Assembly: GCA_014529385.2 (NCBI GenBank)
Contig: CM043955.1
Location: 148,877,640-148,941,639 of the forward strand
Direction of reading: 5' to 3'
Source of the DNA: Adiantum capillus-veneris
Lineage: Eukaryota; Streptophyta; Polypodiopsida; Polypodiales; Pteridaceae
Length of the DNA stretch: 64,000 nucleotides
This document shows positions 1-10,800 of the stretch, piece after piece. Numbering within the stretch: position 1 is the first letter of the stretch; the number at the start of each line of letters is the position of its first letter. Below the pieces are notes generated by a model. It saw only the letters and a program-made list of their open reading frames with translations, was not told where the DNA came from and did no database searches. A program made the position numbers and the translations under genes.

Positions 1-459
1 GTAAAATGTGGCCATCAACCCATAAGTTGATTGCCTTGCACCCAATGCTTTGTAGCTGATCTGTAGCATTGGGATTCGATGTGGCAAGTCGCACAGTAGC
101 ATACTCCTGCTCCAAATCAACATTTAATCAATATCGTTTTGGCCTATTAATAATGTCTTGCAGTGGAGAGAGATTGAATGACATGTTTGTTAGCTAATCA
201 AGAAAAATAGTGAGAGAATGTGTAATGGTGACTGCTGCAAGCAGAAAAATCTGGCTATGGAGGGAAAAAGTGGAAGGTACTCAGAGATAGTAGAGAAGGA
301 TTATGTTGTGGAGGGAAGAAAGAGAGGGAGTGTAGCTCAATATCTTTTGAATTCAAAATATTGATCATGAGGGATTTAGAGAGAGAAATGCAGTTGCACA
401 CAGAGGTAATGTAGTTCTTCCATTGCTCTCACCTGAAGCTGGAATGGGAGGAGAGAGAG

Positions 460-511
<52 letters not shown>

Positions 512-910
512 TTTGCAGCCTTGGAGGATCTGCACTTTCTGTCAGATGTAGGCAGCATAGAATGTCCTCTTGATGATTGGGAGGTAGAAGTGACAAGAGA
601 GAAAAGGGGGGGAAAGAGAAAGAGTTGGCTCACGTTTTAGAGAGAGAATGCAGAGAGAGAATATGCAAAATCTACTTTTTTGACAGGGGGACTGAAAAGT
701 GCTTCTTTTAATGAGTACTAAGTGAGAGAGAGTGTTTTATATGTTAGAGAGAGAGGAGAGAGATGGGGAAAGACATTTTAAAATCCAGTTACCCACCTCT
801 CTTTCGTGTTAAAGTAGCCTATTTTCAAAATACAAAATATACAAATGGTATTTTTAAAAATCTCAGCATAGGCATTTTTGCCCTCTCTTTTAGGCTTGGT
901 CAAACTTGAC
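1..910. other. Left-edge noncoding stretch
   Basis: I see no coding region here. The DNA is A/T-rich with many GA-rich runs on the plus strand. The copia reading frame to its right stops at about 945, and no LTR that could close that element is visible in this stretch. It may hold unrecognised 3' sequence of the copia element or older intergenic DNA. Confidence 0.5.
463..507. repeat. (GA)n microsatellite
   Basis: About 22 uninterrupted GA units. Open frames reading Ser-Leu repeats across it are translation artefacts. Confidence 0.95.
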
Positions 911-944
911 TTAAGCTTTAAGCATTTTTTTAAAACTGCCAAAT

Positions 945-2505
945 AAAGAGGCCCTCCTATACCCCATTCCCTTCCTAATGAAGCAGTGATCCTCTTGACT
1001 TCTTATGTAACCCTGAGACTGCATGAATTTGTCGAGTTTTTGATACCAGTGCCTTGAACCTTGCTTGAGGCCATAGAGTGTTTTTTTAAGTCTACAAACC
1101 AATTCTGCCCTCGTTGGCTTTTGGGTTTCACATACGAAACCCTCTGGTTGTTTCATGTAGACATCTTCATCTAGATCCCTGTGAAGAAATGTTGTGTTCA
1201 CGTCCATTTGGACAAGTTTCATGTCTTGGATAGCAACCAAGCCAAACACAGTGCAAAGTGTAGTCATCTTGACTACTGAAGAGAAAATATCATCGAAATC
1301 CACACCTTTTTGCTACTTGAAACCCTGGCAACTAGACGAGCCTTGTACCTAGGTTGGGGATCTTCCGTTGTATACTTCTTCTTATTTACCCACTTGCAAG
1401 GTAAATCATTTTTGCATTTTGGTGATTCAACCAAATCCCATGTCTCATTAGCCACAATCAAATTACATTTTGATTGCATAGCCTGCTCCCACTTAACGCT
1501 ATCGTCCATTTGTATAGCTTCTTTGTAGCAGGTTAGCTCTCTACCGTCAGTGAACAAAATGTGGTGTATATCCGGCTCAAACCGCTCGGGCGCACGTGAT
1601 ACTCTTACAGAGCATCTCAGTGCCTGAGTGCTGGACTCTGCTCTCTCTGGAGCAATAGTAGTATCTTGCACTTGAGGATTAGGTGCAACATTACTGAGTT
1701 GAGTTGGTTCAAAGACTACATCCTCAAAACGAACGCGTCTATACTCAACTTCTTTAATGGGATTCTTGTGCATTTTTGATTCATTGAAAATCACATGTGA
1801 GCTACGAATGACTTTGCGAGATTCTGGGTGCCGAAGACGATAGCCTATCTTTCCATTTGCACCATAGCCTATAAAAATGCATTTGTGTGAACTGGGATCT
1901 AACTTGCAACGCCTACATGTAGCCGCATGCTTCGTGCTCGTTCCATGATTGTCCTGTTCATCCTTTTCGAAATCCCATGTCTCATTAGCCACAATCAAAT
2001 TACATTCTGATTGCATAGCCTGCTCCCACTTAACGCTATCGTCCATTTGTATAGCTTCTTTGTAGCAGGTTAGCTCTCTACCGTCAGTGAACAAAATGTG
2101 GTGTATATCCGGCTCAAACCGCTCGGGCGCACGTGATACTCTTACAGAGCATCTCAGTGCCTGAGTGCTGGACTCTGCTCTCTCTGGAGCAATAGTAGTA
2201 TCTTGCACTTGAGGATTAGGTGCAACATTACTGAGTTGAGTTGGTTCAGAGACTACATCCTCAAAACGAACGCGTCTATACTCAACTTCTTTAATGGGAT
2301 TCTTGTGCATTTTTGATTCATTGAAAATCACATGTGAGCTACGAATGACTTTGCGAGATTCTGGGTGCCGAAGACGATAGCCTATCTTTCCATTTGCACC
2401 ATAGCCTATAAAAATGCATTTGTGTGACCTGGGATCTAACTTGCAACGCCTACATGTAGCTGCATGCTTCGTGCTCGTTCCATGATTGTCCTGTTCATCC
2501 TTTTC
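945..2505 (-). pseudogene. copia integrase C-terminus and RT N-terminus, duplicated and truncated
   Basis: The frame at 1273-2331 contains the typical region after integrase (KCIFIGYG, then RSSHVIFNE) followed by the RT start with the W in WEQAMQSE and the TWDLV motif. The first half appears twice because of the 537-bp duplication. A frameshift near 1305 leads into the frame at 911-1303, which has RT motifs DVNTTFLHRDLDEDVYMKQP and TLYGLKQ. It ends after EDHCFIRK, before YVDD. No functional RT can be made. Confidence 0.85.
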
Positions 2506-2507
2506 GA
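1434..2507. repeat. Two-copy tandem duplication, 537-bp unit
   Basis: Copy 1 is 1434-1970 and copy 2 is 1971-2507. I count about four mismatches. The 8-bp string AAATCCCA occurs at 1433-1440, at the junction (1970-1977) and at the far end (2507-2514). 537 is 179 codons, so the minus-strand frame stays open through both copies. The unit covers the integrase C-terminal/RT N-terminal region of copia element I. Confidence 0.97.
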
Positions 2508-4240
2508 AATCCCATTTTGTTGAGGTGTCCTTGGGGTTGTCCTTTGCCTCCGAATGCCATTGCTAGCACAAAAGCTTTCAAAAGCTTGGCTGCAATATTC
2601 GCCTCCATTGTCGGATCTGAGGCATTTAACCTTGGTACCTGTTTCATTCTCCACAAAGGCTTTCCACCTTTGAAATATGGAAAATACATCGGATTTATTC
2701 TTCATGACATAAACCCATGTTTTTCTAGTCGCATTGTCTATGAATGTTACATAGTAGAATGAGCCACCAAGTGATGGTGTACTTGCAGGACCCCAAACAT
2801 CAGAATGAACCAACTCAAGTTTTTTATTTTTTCTTTCATTTCCTGATTTTTGAAATTTTACCCTCTTTTGTTTACCATAAACACAATCTTCACAGAACTC
2901 TAAGTCCACTTCTTTCAAACCTGGTAGAAGCTTCTTTGTTTGAAGGATTTGCATTCCTTTGGCACTCATATGCCCAAGTCCGTAGTGCCACACCGCGCTG
3001 TCAACTTCTGTAGTTGCTGCACAAGCTGAAGGTTGCGTGCTAACAGTACACAAGTAAAGTGTACCGACTTTTTCTCTTTTGGCAACCACCAAAGATCCCT
3101 TTGAGATCTTCCACCGTTTGTTTCCGAATGCAATGTTGTGACCTTCATCGTCCAATTGTCCTGTAGAGATCAAATTTTTGCGAAGAGAAGGAACATACCT
3201 AACATCTTTAAGCTTCCATTCATTTCCGTTAGCAGTTTTGACAGAAACTGTACCTTTGCCGACAATCTCACAAGCTTCATCATCTCCCAAGTATACATAC
3301 CCAAAATTACCTTTGGTGTAGTCTTGGAAATGTTGCTTGTGTGGTGTCGCATGGAATGAAGCCCCAGAATCTACTATCCAGGAATTAGACACATTGTCTA
3401 ATGAGAGAATTAGAGCATCTTGCTCTACTTTACCTGCCACATTGGCCTCCGATGTTGGCTTGTTGTCTTGAGACTCAGTCTCCTTCTTCTTCTTGGACCA
3501 GCAATCCTTCTTGACGTGGCCCTTCTTACCGCAGTTCCAACATTCAAGAATTGACTTTGTGCGTGACTTGCTCCGTCTTGAGCGATCACGACCCTTTTGG
3601 CTTTTGAACCTCTCCTTAGGCCTTCCTCTTGTTTCCACTGACAATGCAGCACTTGATGATTCTCCTGTGCTTCTCCTTCGTATTTCCTCGCTTAGGAGAA
3701 CACCCACAACATCATCAAACTTAAGAGTATTTGTACTAGAGATAGAATTACTTACAGCCATCACAAGGCTGTCCCAACTATCCCGTAGAGATGATAGTAT
3801 AAGGAGAGCTCGCACTTCGTCATCGAAATTGATTTTCACTGATCGAAGTTGACTTATGCTTGTGTTAAAGTCATTTAGGTGTTCTGCAACTGAACCATTC
3901 TCTGCCATCTTTAGATTGAACAAGCGCTTCATAAGAAATACCTTATTGGATGCCGATGGTTTCTCGTAGAAGTCGCAAGTGACTTCATCAAGTCCTCCGT
4001 GGTATTCATCTCCAAAACATTGAAGGCCACAGTTGACGCCAAGCTTAACCGGATTGTTCCCAGTGCCTTTCGATCAAGGACAATCCATGCTTCATCTGCC
4101 ATTGTTGCGGGCTTCTTCGCAAGACCGCCTAGTGGCAAATAGAGGTCCTTCTAGTAGAGATAGTCTTCAATTTGCATCTTCCAATGTTGGTAGTTTTTGC
4201 CGTTGAACTTCTCAATCTTGAGCTTCCCTTCCTCCGCCAT
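2436..4240 (-). pseudogene. copia gag-protease-integrase, disrupted
   Basis: The Gag ATG lies at 4240, 70 nt inside the LTR end. An in-frame stop follows about 30 codons in, and the frame shifts near 3930. The open part from 3932 downwards (498 codons) carries the Gag middle region, a canonical zinc knuckle CWNCGKKGHVKKDC (first Cys at codon 131), the protease motif WIVDSGASFH (Asp at codon 188), a GAG-pre-integrase segment with HxxxGH-type spacing, and the integrase core. The first two integrase acids are present (HSDVWGP, SDNGGEY). The third is replaced: the family NGVAERMN is NGISKRMN here, so Glu is Lys. The frame ends shortly after and joins downstream sequence out of frame, implying a deletion of the integrase C-terminal segment. 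Confidence 0.85.
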
Positions 4241-4299
4241 AACTCCCACTCAATTCAAGGAATCCTTTCCTTGAGATAATTTAGCTACAAGCAAACCTT

Positions 4300-4311
4300 G
4301 CTCTGATACCA
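4300..4311 (-). other. Primer-binding site (initiator Met tRNA type), element I
   Basis: The minus strand reads TGGTATCAGAGC. It matches the standard plant copia primer site complementary to the 3' end of initiator methionine tRNA and lies two bases from the LTR end at 4314. Confidence 0.9.
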
Positions 4312-4619
4312 GTTGTTAGGAAATAAGACGTAGCTAAATAGATTTTTGAGTAGATTACTTAATGGAGAGAGATAGATTTCACACACAAGAGATTATAGAG
4401 AGAGAGAGAGAGAGAGTACACACGATATATGTGGTTCACCCAATGTGGGCTACGTCCACGGGAAAGCAGCCACTCAATGGCTTTAGCACTTCAAAAGAAG
4501 AAGTAGTTTACAAAGGGATTAAACCCTTGATAGAGCTCCCGCCTTGCTTCACTCTCACCACCTCACACTCACCTTGTTGCATCAACTTCACTCTATGAAA
4601 TGTGTGTAGAAATGGTCTC

Positions 4620-4627
4620 CTTTTATA
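4620..4627 (-). promoter_or_regulatory. TATA box in copia LTR
   Basis: The minus strand reads CTATAAAAG. It sits about 310 bp before the LTR end, a usual place for the U3 promoter. Confidence 0.6.
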
Positions 4628-4757
4628 GGCCAAAAGGGCTGCCCTCTCTTATGAGAGACAGCCATGTGTAGCCGCCCTTGTGCGAATAAGTCCAAATCGG
4701 ACCCTCCAATCCGCCCATGTGTGGCCGCCATTGAGAAGACAAGTCCGCTTTTGAATT

Positions 4758-4862
4758 CGGCCACCGACCACCGGCCATTGACTTCCGACCACCGGCCACC
4801 GGCCATTGACTACCAGCCACCGACCATTGGCCATTGACTACCGGCCACCGGCCAACCGACCG
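4758..4862. repeat. GGCCAYY-type minisatellite in the LTR U3
   Basis: Seven- and fourteen-base modules built on GGCCACC, GACCACC and GGCCATTGACTACC are reiterated for about 105 bp. They lie 130-240 bp upstream of the LTR TATA box, where some plant copia elements carry enhancer repeats. The long frames rich in RWPVV and NGQW on the minus strand are translations of this repeat. Confidence 0.8.
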
Positions 4863-5189
4863 GTTGTTTTCCAACCACTTTCCGGCCGCCGTCCGGCCAT
4901 AATATTCCAGCGAAAAGGAATATTCTGGCAAGGGTCTCCGCCCCCGAGGCCTCTAAAGTTGCCCCTGATTCTTGTCCGTGAAAATTTTGGTTTCCGGTGA
5001 GTGATTTTCCTTCACGCACGATGGCTTCTCCTCATAATGGGGGCCTTACAAATGTGCGCTTTTACCACAGAAAATTACAAGGGTAAAGCAGGCTCCATAC
5101 TTAACAGAGAGAGCCTAGGTAGCCTCTTGATGAGACTCCAAGAAGAATACTCTCTCCCATAAGAGAGGAGGAATCCAAAGAAAGAGAAA

Positions 5190-6140
5190 GAAGTGAATCA
5201 CTAAGTTCCTCTGAAGGTGTGGCCCCACGAAGACAGTGATCTAGACGATCTCCAACTCCTCCCAAGAGGAAACGGTCCACCCATAGTCCTTCTCCTCGTT
5301 ACTCCAAAAGGGAAGAGAGGAAACAAAGGAAGAATAAGGCAAGAAAGAGGTCACCCTCTTCTCCTTCTTCTTCACCTTCCTCCTCTTTCGGCAAAAGCAA
5401 CAGCTATTCTCCTAGAGAATACAAGAGGAGAGGACATCGCAAATCTTACCCTGCATAGCGAAGGTCTCAAAAGCTCAAGAAATTCAAAGAGAGAGGAAAG
5501 AATATCTCATTTCTCACCTATGATGGCACTTTTGGGTGCTATTGACAAAGTATTGGCCTTCATCTAGCAATTTGATGCGGCCTTTGGACACGAGGGCTTC
5601 ATGGAATCCTCCAAGCTACACCATGTAGCTATGCACTTCCTGAAATCTGCTCGCCAATGGTGGGCTAGCCTTTGTGGCAACGATAAAGGCCCAAAGACAT
5701 GGAAAATTTTATGAGTTTCCATCATGAAGCAATGCCTTGCAAGCAATGCAAAGGACAAAGTGCTTACTGAATGGTGGAGCTAGAAGCTGCTCCCCAAAGA
5801 GTCTATCCACAAATATGTGGACACGTTTTGGGATTTACATCTCAAGGCTACCATCTTTCAAAAGATAGACTTTGTCGAGAAAAATCAAAAATTCTGTGCG
5901 GGACTACCTAAAGAAATGGCCAAGTTTTTCAACTCTCAACGGACTGGTTCTATCACCGAAGTAATCCACCACACTATGGTTGCTTCGCGCATCAATTTCC
6001 AACAAGGGGATAAAAAGAATGCCAAGCCCATGAAAAGCAAAGACAAAAATGATGCAAAGGGGAAAAACAATACCCAAAACTCTTCCCAAGGAAACTCCAA
6101 CAATGTAGATCAACAGAGTGAGCCAGAGGGCATAGGTTGA
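5190..6140 (+). pseudogene. Decayed retrotransposon Gag with Arg/Ser-rich N-terminus
   Basis: One frame from about 5232 to 5525 reads Arg/Ser/Lys/Pro-rich sequence with repeated SP, RS and KR dipeptides, similar in composition to SR-type splicing factors. After one stop (5457) and one frameshift (near 5535), a neighbouring frame shows a capsid-like Gag: the core W-W pair in SARQWWASL, then conserved helices around KYVDTFWDLHLKA and FCAGLPKEM. There are further stops at about 5565, 5713 and 5780. The last open part (5817-6140) ends in a Lys/Asn/Gln-rich tail. No zinc knuckle, protease or RT follows. A PPT-like site and an LTR-like start come 70-90 bp later, so the parent element may have been Gag-only. 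Not functional as it stands. Confidence 0.6.
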
Positions 6141-6212
6141 GAGAGTCTCTCACCTAGTTTCTTGTACATACTAGTAGTTTATCTAGTAGATCTCACTTAT
6201 TGATGCATAATC

Positions 6213-6450
6213 TTTAAGTGGGAGATTGTAGGGGTAAAGCCGCTACGCCTTTTGCTTGGGGCAGGATGTCCGATGTCTGGTTGCCTGTCCACATGTGTAC
6301 ATATCCTTATTCTTCATTACATATGAGAATAAGGAGCTCCTCATCATGACTTCTTGAGGTTGCTCCACCCACACGGTCTCCTGTTTCTCCCCTTCCCTCG
6401 CATGCACCGCACTATGTGCGCATGCACATATCCGTGCACACATGCACTCA
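6213..6450 (+). repeat. Possible PPT plus 3' LTR remnant of the Gag-only element
   Basis: AAGTGGGAGATTG followed by TGTAGGGG at 6228 resembles the copia-type polypurine tract and LTR start. The presumed LTR could end at CACTCACA near 6451. No second copy is visible. A short related string (GGGTAAAGC) recurs near 5090. Boundaries are tentative. Confidence 0.35.
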
Positions 6451-6451
6451 C

Positions 6452-7395
6452 AGAAAATGGGACTTGCTTCAAAAGAGGATATCTTGGATAAGCTTCCGTG
6501 TGTTGTTTATGATTGGATGCCAAAGAGCGGGGTAAGACCTTTTCTTACTAGCTAGGTCTAATGAAGAAAGGACCATCGATTGAGGTGAGCAAGGCATTGG
6601 CAAATGCATGAAAAAGATGTCTATGCAGGTGTGTACATTGCATTGTTGTGCTGAATTTGAACATGTACTTTAGATGTTTATAACATACTTTCTTGTGTTA
6701 GATGGTTGCATAAGTGCAACTTCAACATTAAAAGTGTAAGAAGTCTACACACATTGCTTGATGAGACAAAAGCTGATTCCATTTTCAACCCAATGCAAAT
6801 TGCATGTAATTTCAAGAGCACCGTTTACAAGGATATGCCATGGTTCTTGGAGTATGGTGAGGGATACTTCCCTCCAAATGAAGAAAAGGCACACAATGAT
6901 GCAGTGAAGGAAAGGGAGGATCAAGCTAGTGAAGCAACACATCATGCGCCACAACATACCCCCGTGATGCCATCAGATACATAGTCCAATGTGCAGGTGT
7001 CTCAAAGAGAAGAGATGGCTACTGCGTCTCAGGTGTGTGAATAGTCACTTCATAAAAAAACTGGATTTTTTACTTGATTGTAGAAGTTAGCATTTAACAA
7101 CTATTTAATTTTTGTTGCACAGGTGGAGCATTCTCCAGAAGCTACATGCTCTCAAAGACTTGTTTGCACCAAGGAAAAAGTAGGTTGTGTTAACATTCAT
7201 AAAAAAGTTACAGAGTTTCCACATTGTAATTGCCTTCTTTGTAATTTTGTTCAAGAAAAAGGTTTGGAATGTCTACAAAGGAAATAATTGACTTTGCTAC
7301 AAGTCTTGAAACAAAAATAGTGGATGTGTCAGACTTGCTGATAGTTACCTACTCATCATGTGATAGGTGTGCCTTGAAAAGTGATTTTAATCTAC
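6452..7395 (+). pseudogene. Decayed multi-exon gene, part 1 (exon-like islands)
   Basis: Open segments are separated by intron-like DNA with fitting splice signals. One segment at 6455-6531 is followed by GTAAG. A segment at 6703-6984 (WLHKCNFNIKSVRSLHTL...) is preceded by the pyrimidine-rich acceptor CTTTCTTGTGTTAG. A short one at 7123-7180 lies between TTGTTGCACAG and GTAGG. A last one at about 7258-7395 reads GMSTKEIIDFATSLETKI and is cut by element A. The continuation lies at 19767-20394 and 23041-23500, beyond elements A and B. The encoded protein is not recognised in this part. Motifs in the later parts hint at an amino-methyltransferase fold. Confidence 0.4.
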
Positions 7396-7622
7396 TGTAT
7401 GCTTTGTCGTAGGTGTCAAAGCTAGGAACTTGCATGTGCACTGTGTACGAGCCTCGAAAGGCTGCAAACACACAACTAGGAGATCCTAGCAAGCTCAAAC
7501 GGGTAGGGGTGTGTCACTCATTGTTCAATGCTTCCATCGTGAAGGATCTTGTGTTGCGAAGAAGAAGGAGCCGCCATCGATGGCGCGCTCAACCACCTCG
7601 CCGCCGTCGCTACCGCCGCAAT

Positions 7623-7673
<51 letters not shown>

Positions 7674-7928
7674 CATACACACACACACATACCTGCGAGG
7701 AGGAGTCAGAGATGGAGCAAGAGCACTTCTTAGCTTACACCTCCAAGAATGAGGATTTTTAGGTCAAATGGACCTTTTATAAGAGTTTAACCCATTCACA
7801 CATGGGCGTCCATAGTGGAAAATCGTTGCAAAACTACTGTCAAAATAAGATAAGTGCCCGGTCCATGACTCAATCAAATAAATAATTTGCATCCGTCGAA
7901 GGTGATAGGATGCCCGCGAGGGTTAACA
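7396..7928 (-). repeat. Element A 3' LTR
   Basis: The plus strand starts TGTATGC and ends GGGTTAACA, so the minus strand reads TGTTAACCC...CA. It carries a minus-strand TATAAAAG (7774-7781) and a compound (CT)n/(CA)n microsatellite at about 7626-7690. It is homologous to 19198-19766, 31129-31626, 47461-48123 and 62623-63227. Confidence 0.88.
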
Positions 7929-7945
7929 TGCCCCCCTTCCTGATG
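7929..7945 (-). other. 3' polypurine tract, element A
   Basis: The minus strand reads CATCAGGAAGGGGGGCA directly against the LTR start TGTTAACCC. It is the same site as in C, G and E. Confidence 0.85.
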
Positions 7946-9307
7946 TAGATTCCATCCTTGGAAGCTATTGAGATGAAGCCCGTTCATCGAGGTGGAAGAG
8001 CATCCGAGATTGAATATCCTTAGCCTTCTTCAATCACTGCAAAATCAACCAGAATTGGCACAGTAACTGCATTTTCATATACAATTAAAAAGCATATGAA
8101 GTTGTAGGCACACAAATTGATTGGTAATAGGATATTAAACAATTTGTCAGCAGTAAACATTAAACTCTAATATAATCAAACACATAAACAGTTATAAAGG
8201 TCAAAAAACTAAACAAGTATGGGGTCGCTAATTTAACGGTTGAAGGGCACTAAAGGTCAACTATTAATACCATGGGAAAGCTTCTCAATTTTCTCTAGCC
8301 AATGAAGCTACTTAATCGCGAGAGCCAAGTATTTCATGTCCAAAGGCTGACTAGAGGTTATACCTAGAAGACCTTGTAGTTAAGCTACGATAAAAGGAAT
8401 TGCTGATGAAATCATCGCTGACTTATTCCCTTTTCTTTGACCCCCCAAAGTCTTTTCACATTGATTCAATTTTGATGTGTGTGCTTCTTTTGTATGCCTT
8501 GGGTTTTTTGCTTTTCAAGGAAAAGTGCCCACACTGGGAACCTCTAGGGCTCTAGTACCATAGGTGATACATGTGAGTGAAGTACCAAATCAAGTTGGGA
8601 TTTCTCTTCCAGTTTAAGATTTTACATTGTGGCACTTTTAATTTTTTTGTTTGTTCATTTTTACATTTTACTTTTGTAACTTTGGGGGGTCATATAACAC
8701 TGTTACCCTCCCCAGGCTCATCACACTAGTAAACTCCCTTTATAATACAGAAGCTAAAGGTCAATAGGGACTAAGCCCACTAGAAAGCCCTAGTACATTG
8801 CACACAATGCTGCCTAAATCGGATTAAGAACCTAAAGTAACCATTGATTATTAGGAAGGCATTCCCCATGGTATTAAGAGAAAATCTCTAACTCCTAACT
8901 TGGTCAAACTAGCTTAGTCAGACTGCTTGAATATGAAACCTAGACAAGGGATTATGACAATAAATTATATAGAATCTAATGTTTAATCTAAGAAAATGTG
9001 CAGAATATTGTGCTACCAATCACATTTAAAGAAGACAAACATGGATGCAAGAACAAAGACAAGGGGCAATGCTAATGGTCAAGAAACACCTGTTTGTGTT
9101 GATGATCATGCTTGATTTGAAGAGTGAACGAGAGAAAGATTCCATGAAGTTCCAAATCCTAACAACAGCAACACGCTCATGTACACACTAGAAAATACAA
9201 GGAAAACCCTAGGAGGCACATCAGTGGGAAGAGGCACCAACCTTTATTGAAAACAATCAAACAACATAAGGAACCCTAACCTAATTATTTGCACTCCCCC
9301 TAGAGAG
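7946..9307 (-). other. Element A 3' noncoding region
   Basis: No coding region. The stretch aligns along its length with 48140-49579 (G) and 61250-62608 (E, inverted), so about 1.3 kb of noncoding DNA between ORF3 and the 3' LTR is a fixed part of the family. Confidence 0.75.
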
Positions 9308-9732
9308 TCAAGGGAACAGGATATTGTAGAGATGGGGAGGTAACCCTAAGGCTAAACCCCTATCCTCGTCATCGTCAAGAACAACAAAGTCATCACCCAT
9401 GAGACCATATGTGCCATCCGTGTAATCATGTAAATCTTCTTCATCATTAGAGGCACCAATGTTTACTAAGAAGGTCATTAGACGTCTATAGTCATCTGGT
9501 CAAAAGGGTAGGCTTATGCAATGGGAGAGATGCTCTCTACTAAGTATGGATCAGTCATGGTCAAGAGACGTATCAGCCATTCTAACTCCTCAAAATTCCT
9601 CTCACATGCTAGCGTACCTACCAAATCCCATTCACAGAAAAGCACCGAAAAGACTATGTGAAACACTTGTGAAAAGTAAAGAGGGTACCTCTCACCCAAG
9701 GTAGGAGTGGATGACTCTAGCATACGAGCCAT
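9308..9732 (-). pseudogene. ORF3, element A copy (stop and frameshift)
   Basis: The ATG is at 9732. The first about 70 codons match ORF3 of G and E closely (ALGERYP-type start, ACERNFEELEWLIRLL core, DPYLVES). A CAA-to-TAA type stop occurs at the SPIA position, and a one-base loss follows near 9500. The C-terminal acidic part (DLHDYTDG, DRGLALG, YNILFP) continues in another frame to a stop at 9308. The function of ORF3 is unknown, and no signal peptide or membrane segment is visible. Confidence 0.75.
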
Positions 9733-10006
9733 ATCTGTATACATAGATAGATGCTGGTTAGAGTGCAAATATTATCACGGTCGGATCAAAAGGTCGCGTC
9801 CTTGTGCACGATGTGTTTTTATGATTTTGTGTCATATATAGAACTTGTAAGTTTCCAGATTATTGTTTGGTGGCTCTTGCTCTTTTACTTTTTTATCTTG
9901 TTTTTGTGAGTATAAGGCTTTCTATATACATTCCCTAAGATTGGGAGATTGAGAGGTCAGGGAGGAAGGTTAAGAGGGGAGTGAGTGAATGATGAATGTC
10001 AGCAAA

Positions 10007-10028
10007 CACTCCCCCTTCCTTGGGTAGA
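10007..10028 (-). other. Internal polypurine tract, element A
   Basis: The minus strand reads TCTACCCAAGGAAGGGGGAG. It resembles the terminal tract at 7929-7945 and is conserved at the same place in C, G and E, between the end of the Pol tail and ORF3. Confidence 0.65.
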
Positions 10029-10088
10029 TCATACCTTTTGGAATGATGTCGTCACCTTTTGAAACCAATTGTTCCAAGTTGTCTTAGG

Positions 10089-10800
10089 TTAAGACTTTGA
10101 CCAATAGTTTTCGACCATCCTAGGCATTTCATCTAATTGCAAGGGTGGTAAGGTACTCTCCCATGATTTTATTTGCAACGTTGTTGTAGGTGGTGAATTT
10201 ACAACAGGAGGTGAAAACTCTTTCTTGTTTGTATGGATATGTACAATGGTAGGTGGAGGTAGTGTCAAAGCTTCTATTTTTGTATATGAACTACATGAAG
10301 AGCAAGAAGCTTCATTCGTTTTTTCTATGGTTGAACTAAGAGAAATAAGCCTTTCTCTCTTGGAAACCCATACTAGCTCCGGATCCGGTGTATAGTGTTC
10401 TGTGATTTTTCCTTTCCCACGATCTACCATCAGCTTTGTCGTCACAGGATTTGACTCACATGGGTCAGATGACAGGTAAGAACACAATTTACGTTTTGAC
10501 ACACAGTTTGATCATTTCCTTGATAGTAGTCTTGGGCTTCTAATAGTCGTTTTGGGAATCCAACACAATGTTTTCTTACATTTCTAGGAGCGAGTGGGGC
10601 GTTTCTTACAAGGCTCCTCCTTCTTTGCGTCAGCCGTGGTTGCTAAAGAAGCTTTAGGGAACCACTGTATGTTTTCTTAGTTATATTGCGATGGGTCTTT
10701 TGTGTCTCAAGCTTTGTTTTAACTACAGAAGTTGAAGCTTTAGAGAGTTGGGCTATAGGGCCATATGTTTCAACCTCCTGGACATACACTGTTTTGGGTT
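10089..10800 (-). pseudogene. Pol C-terminal tail, element A
   Basis: Decayed counterpart of 59700-60580 in E. The visible order is a Lys/Arg-rich segment, the GKGKITEHYTPDPELVWVSK block, a Ser/Cys/Thr/Pro-rich part, and WESTLPPLQLDE...MVENYW near the end. Frameshifts occur at about 10505-10700. Confidence 0.65.

Larger units (their letters stand above)
945..5050 (-). mobile_element. Truncated Ty1/copia retrotransposon (element I)
   Basis: Read on the minus strand, the order is 5' LTR (5050-4314), initiator-Met-type primer-binding site, gag with zinc knuckle, protease, integrase and the start of reverse transcriptase. Integrase before RT is the diagnostic copia order. The element stops inside RT, before the YVDD active site. 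RNase H, the 3' polypurine tract and the 3' LTR are missing. Further damage includes a stop and a frameshift in gag, a deletion and frame change after the integrase core, a 537-bp tandem duplication, and loss of the last integrase acidic residue. It is a dead copy. The DNA beyond 5050 belongs to another decayed element, so this copy probably inserted into it. Confidence 0.85.
4314..5050 (-). repeat. 5' LTR of copia element I
   Basis: The plus-strand boundaries are TGTTAGG at 4314 and CCTTACA ending at 5050, an imperfect inverted pair of the TG...CA type. The primer-binding site starts two bases beyond 4314, which fixes that end. A TATA box on the minus strand (4620-4627) divides it into a U3 of about 420 bp holding a minisatellite and an R/U5 of about 300 bp with a short GA microsatellite near 4387. 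The second LTR is not in the window, so the 5050 end rests on terminal-motif symmetry alone. Confidence 0.7.

Noticed and set aside
4623..4931. Minus-strand frame with repeated RWPVV and NGQW peptides, resembling a repetitive secreted protein
   Set aside because: It is the translation of the LTR minisatellite, open in three frames, and lies in the U3 region.
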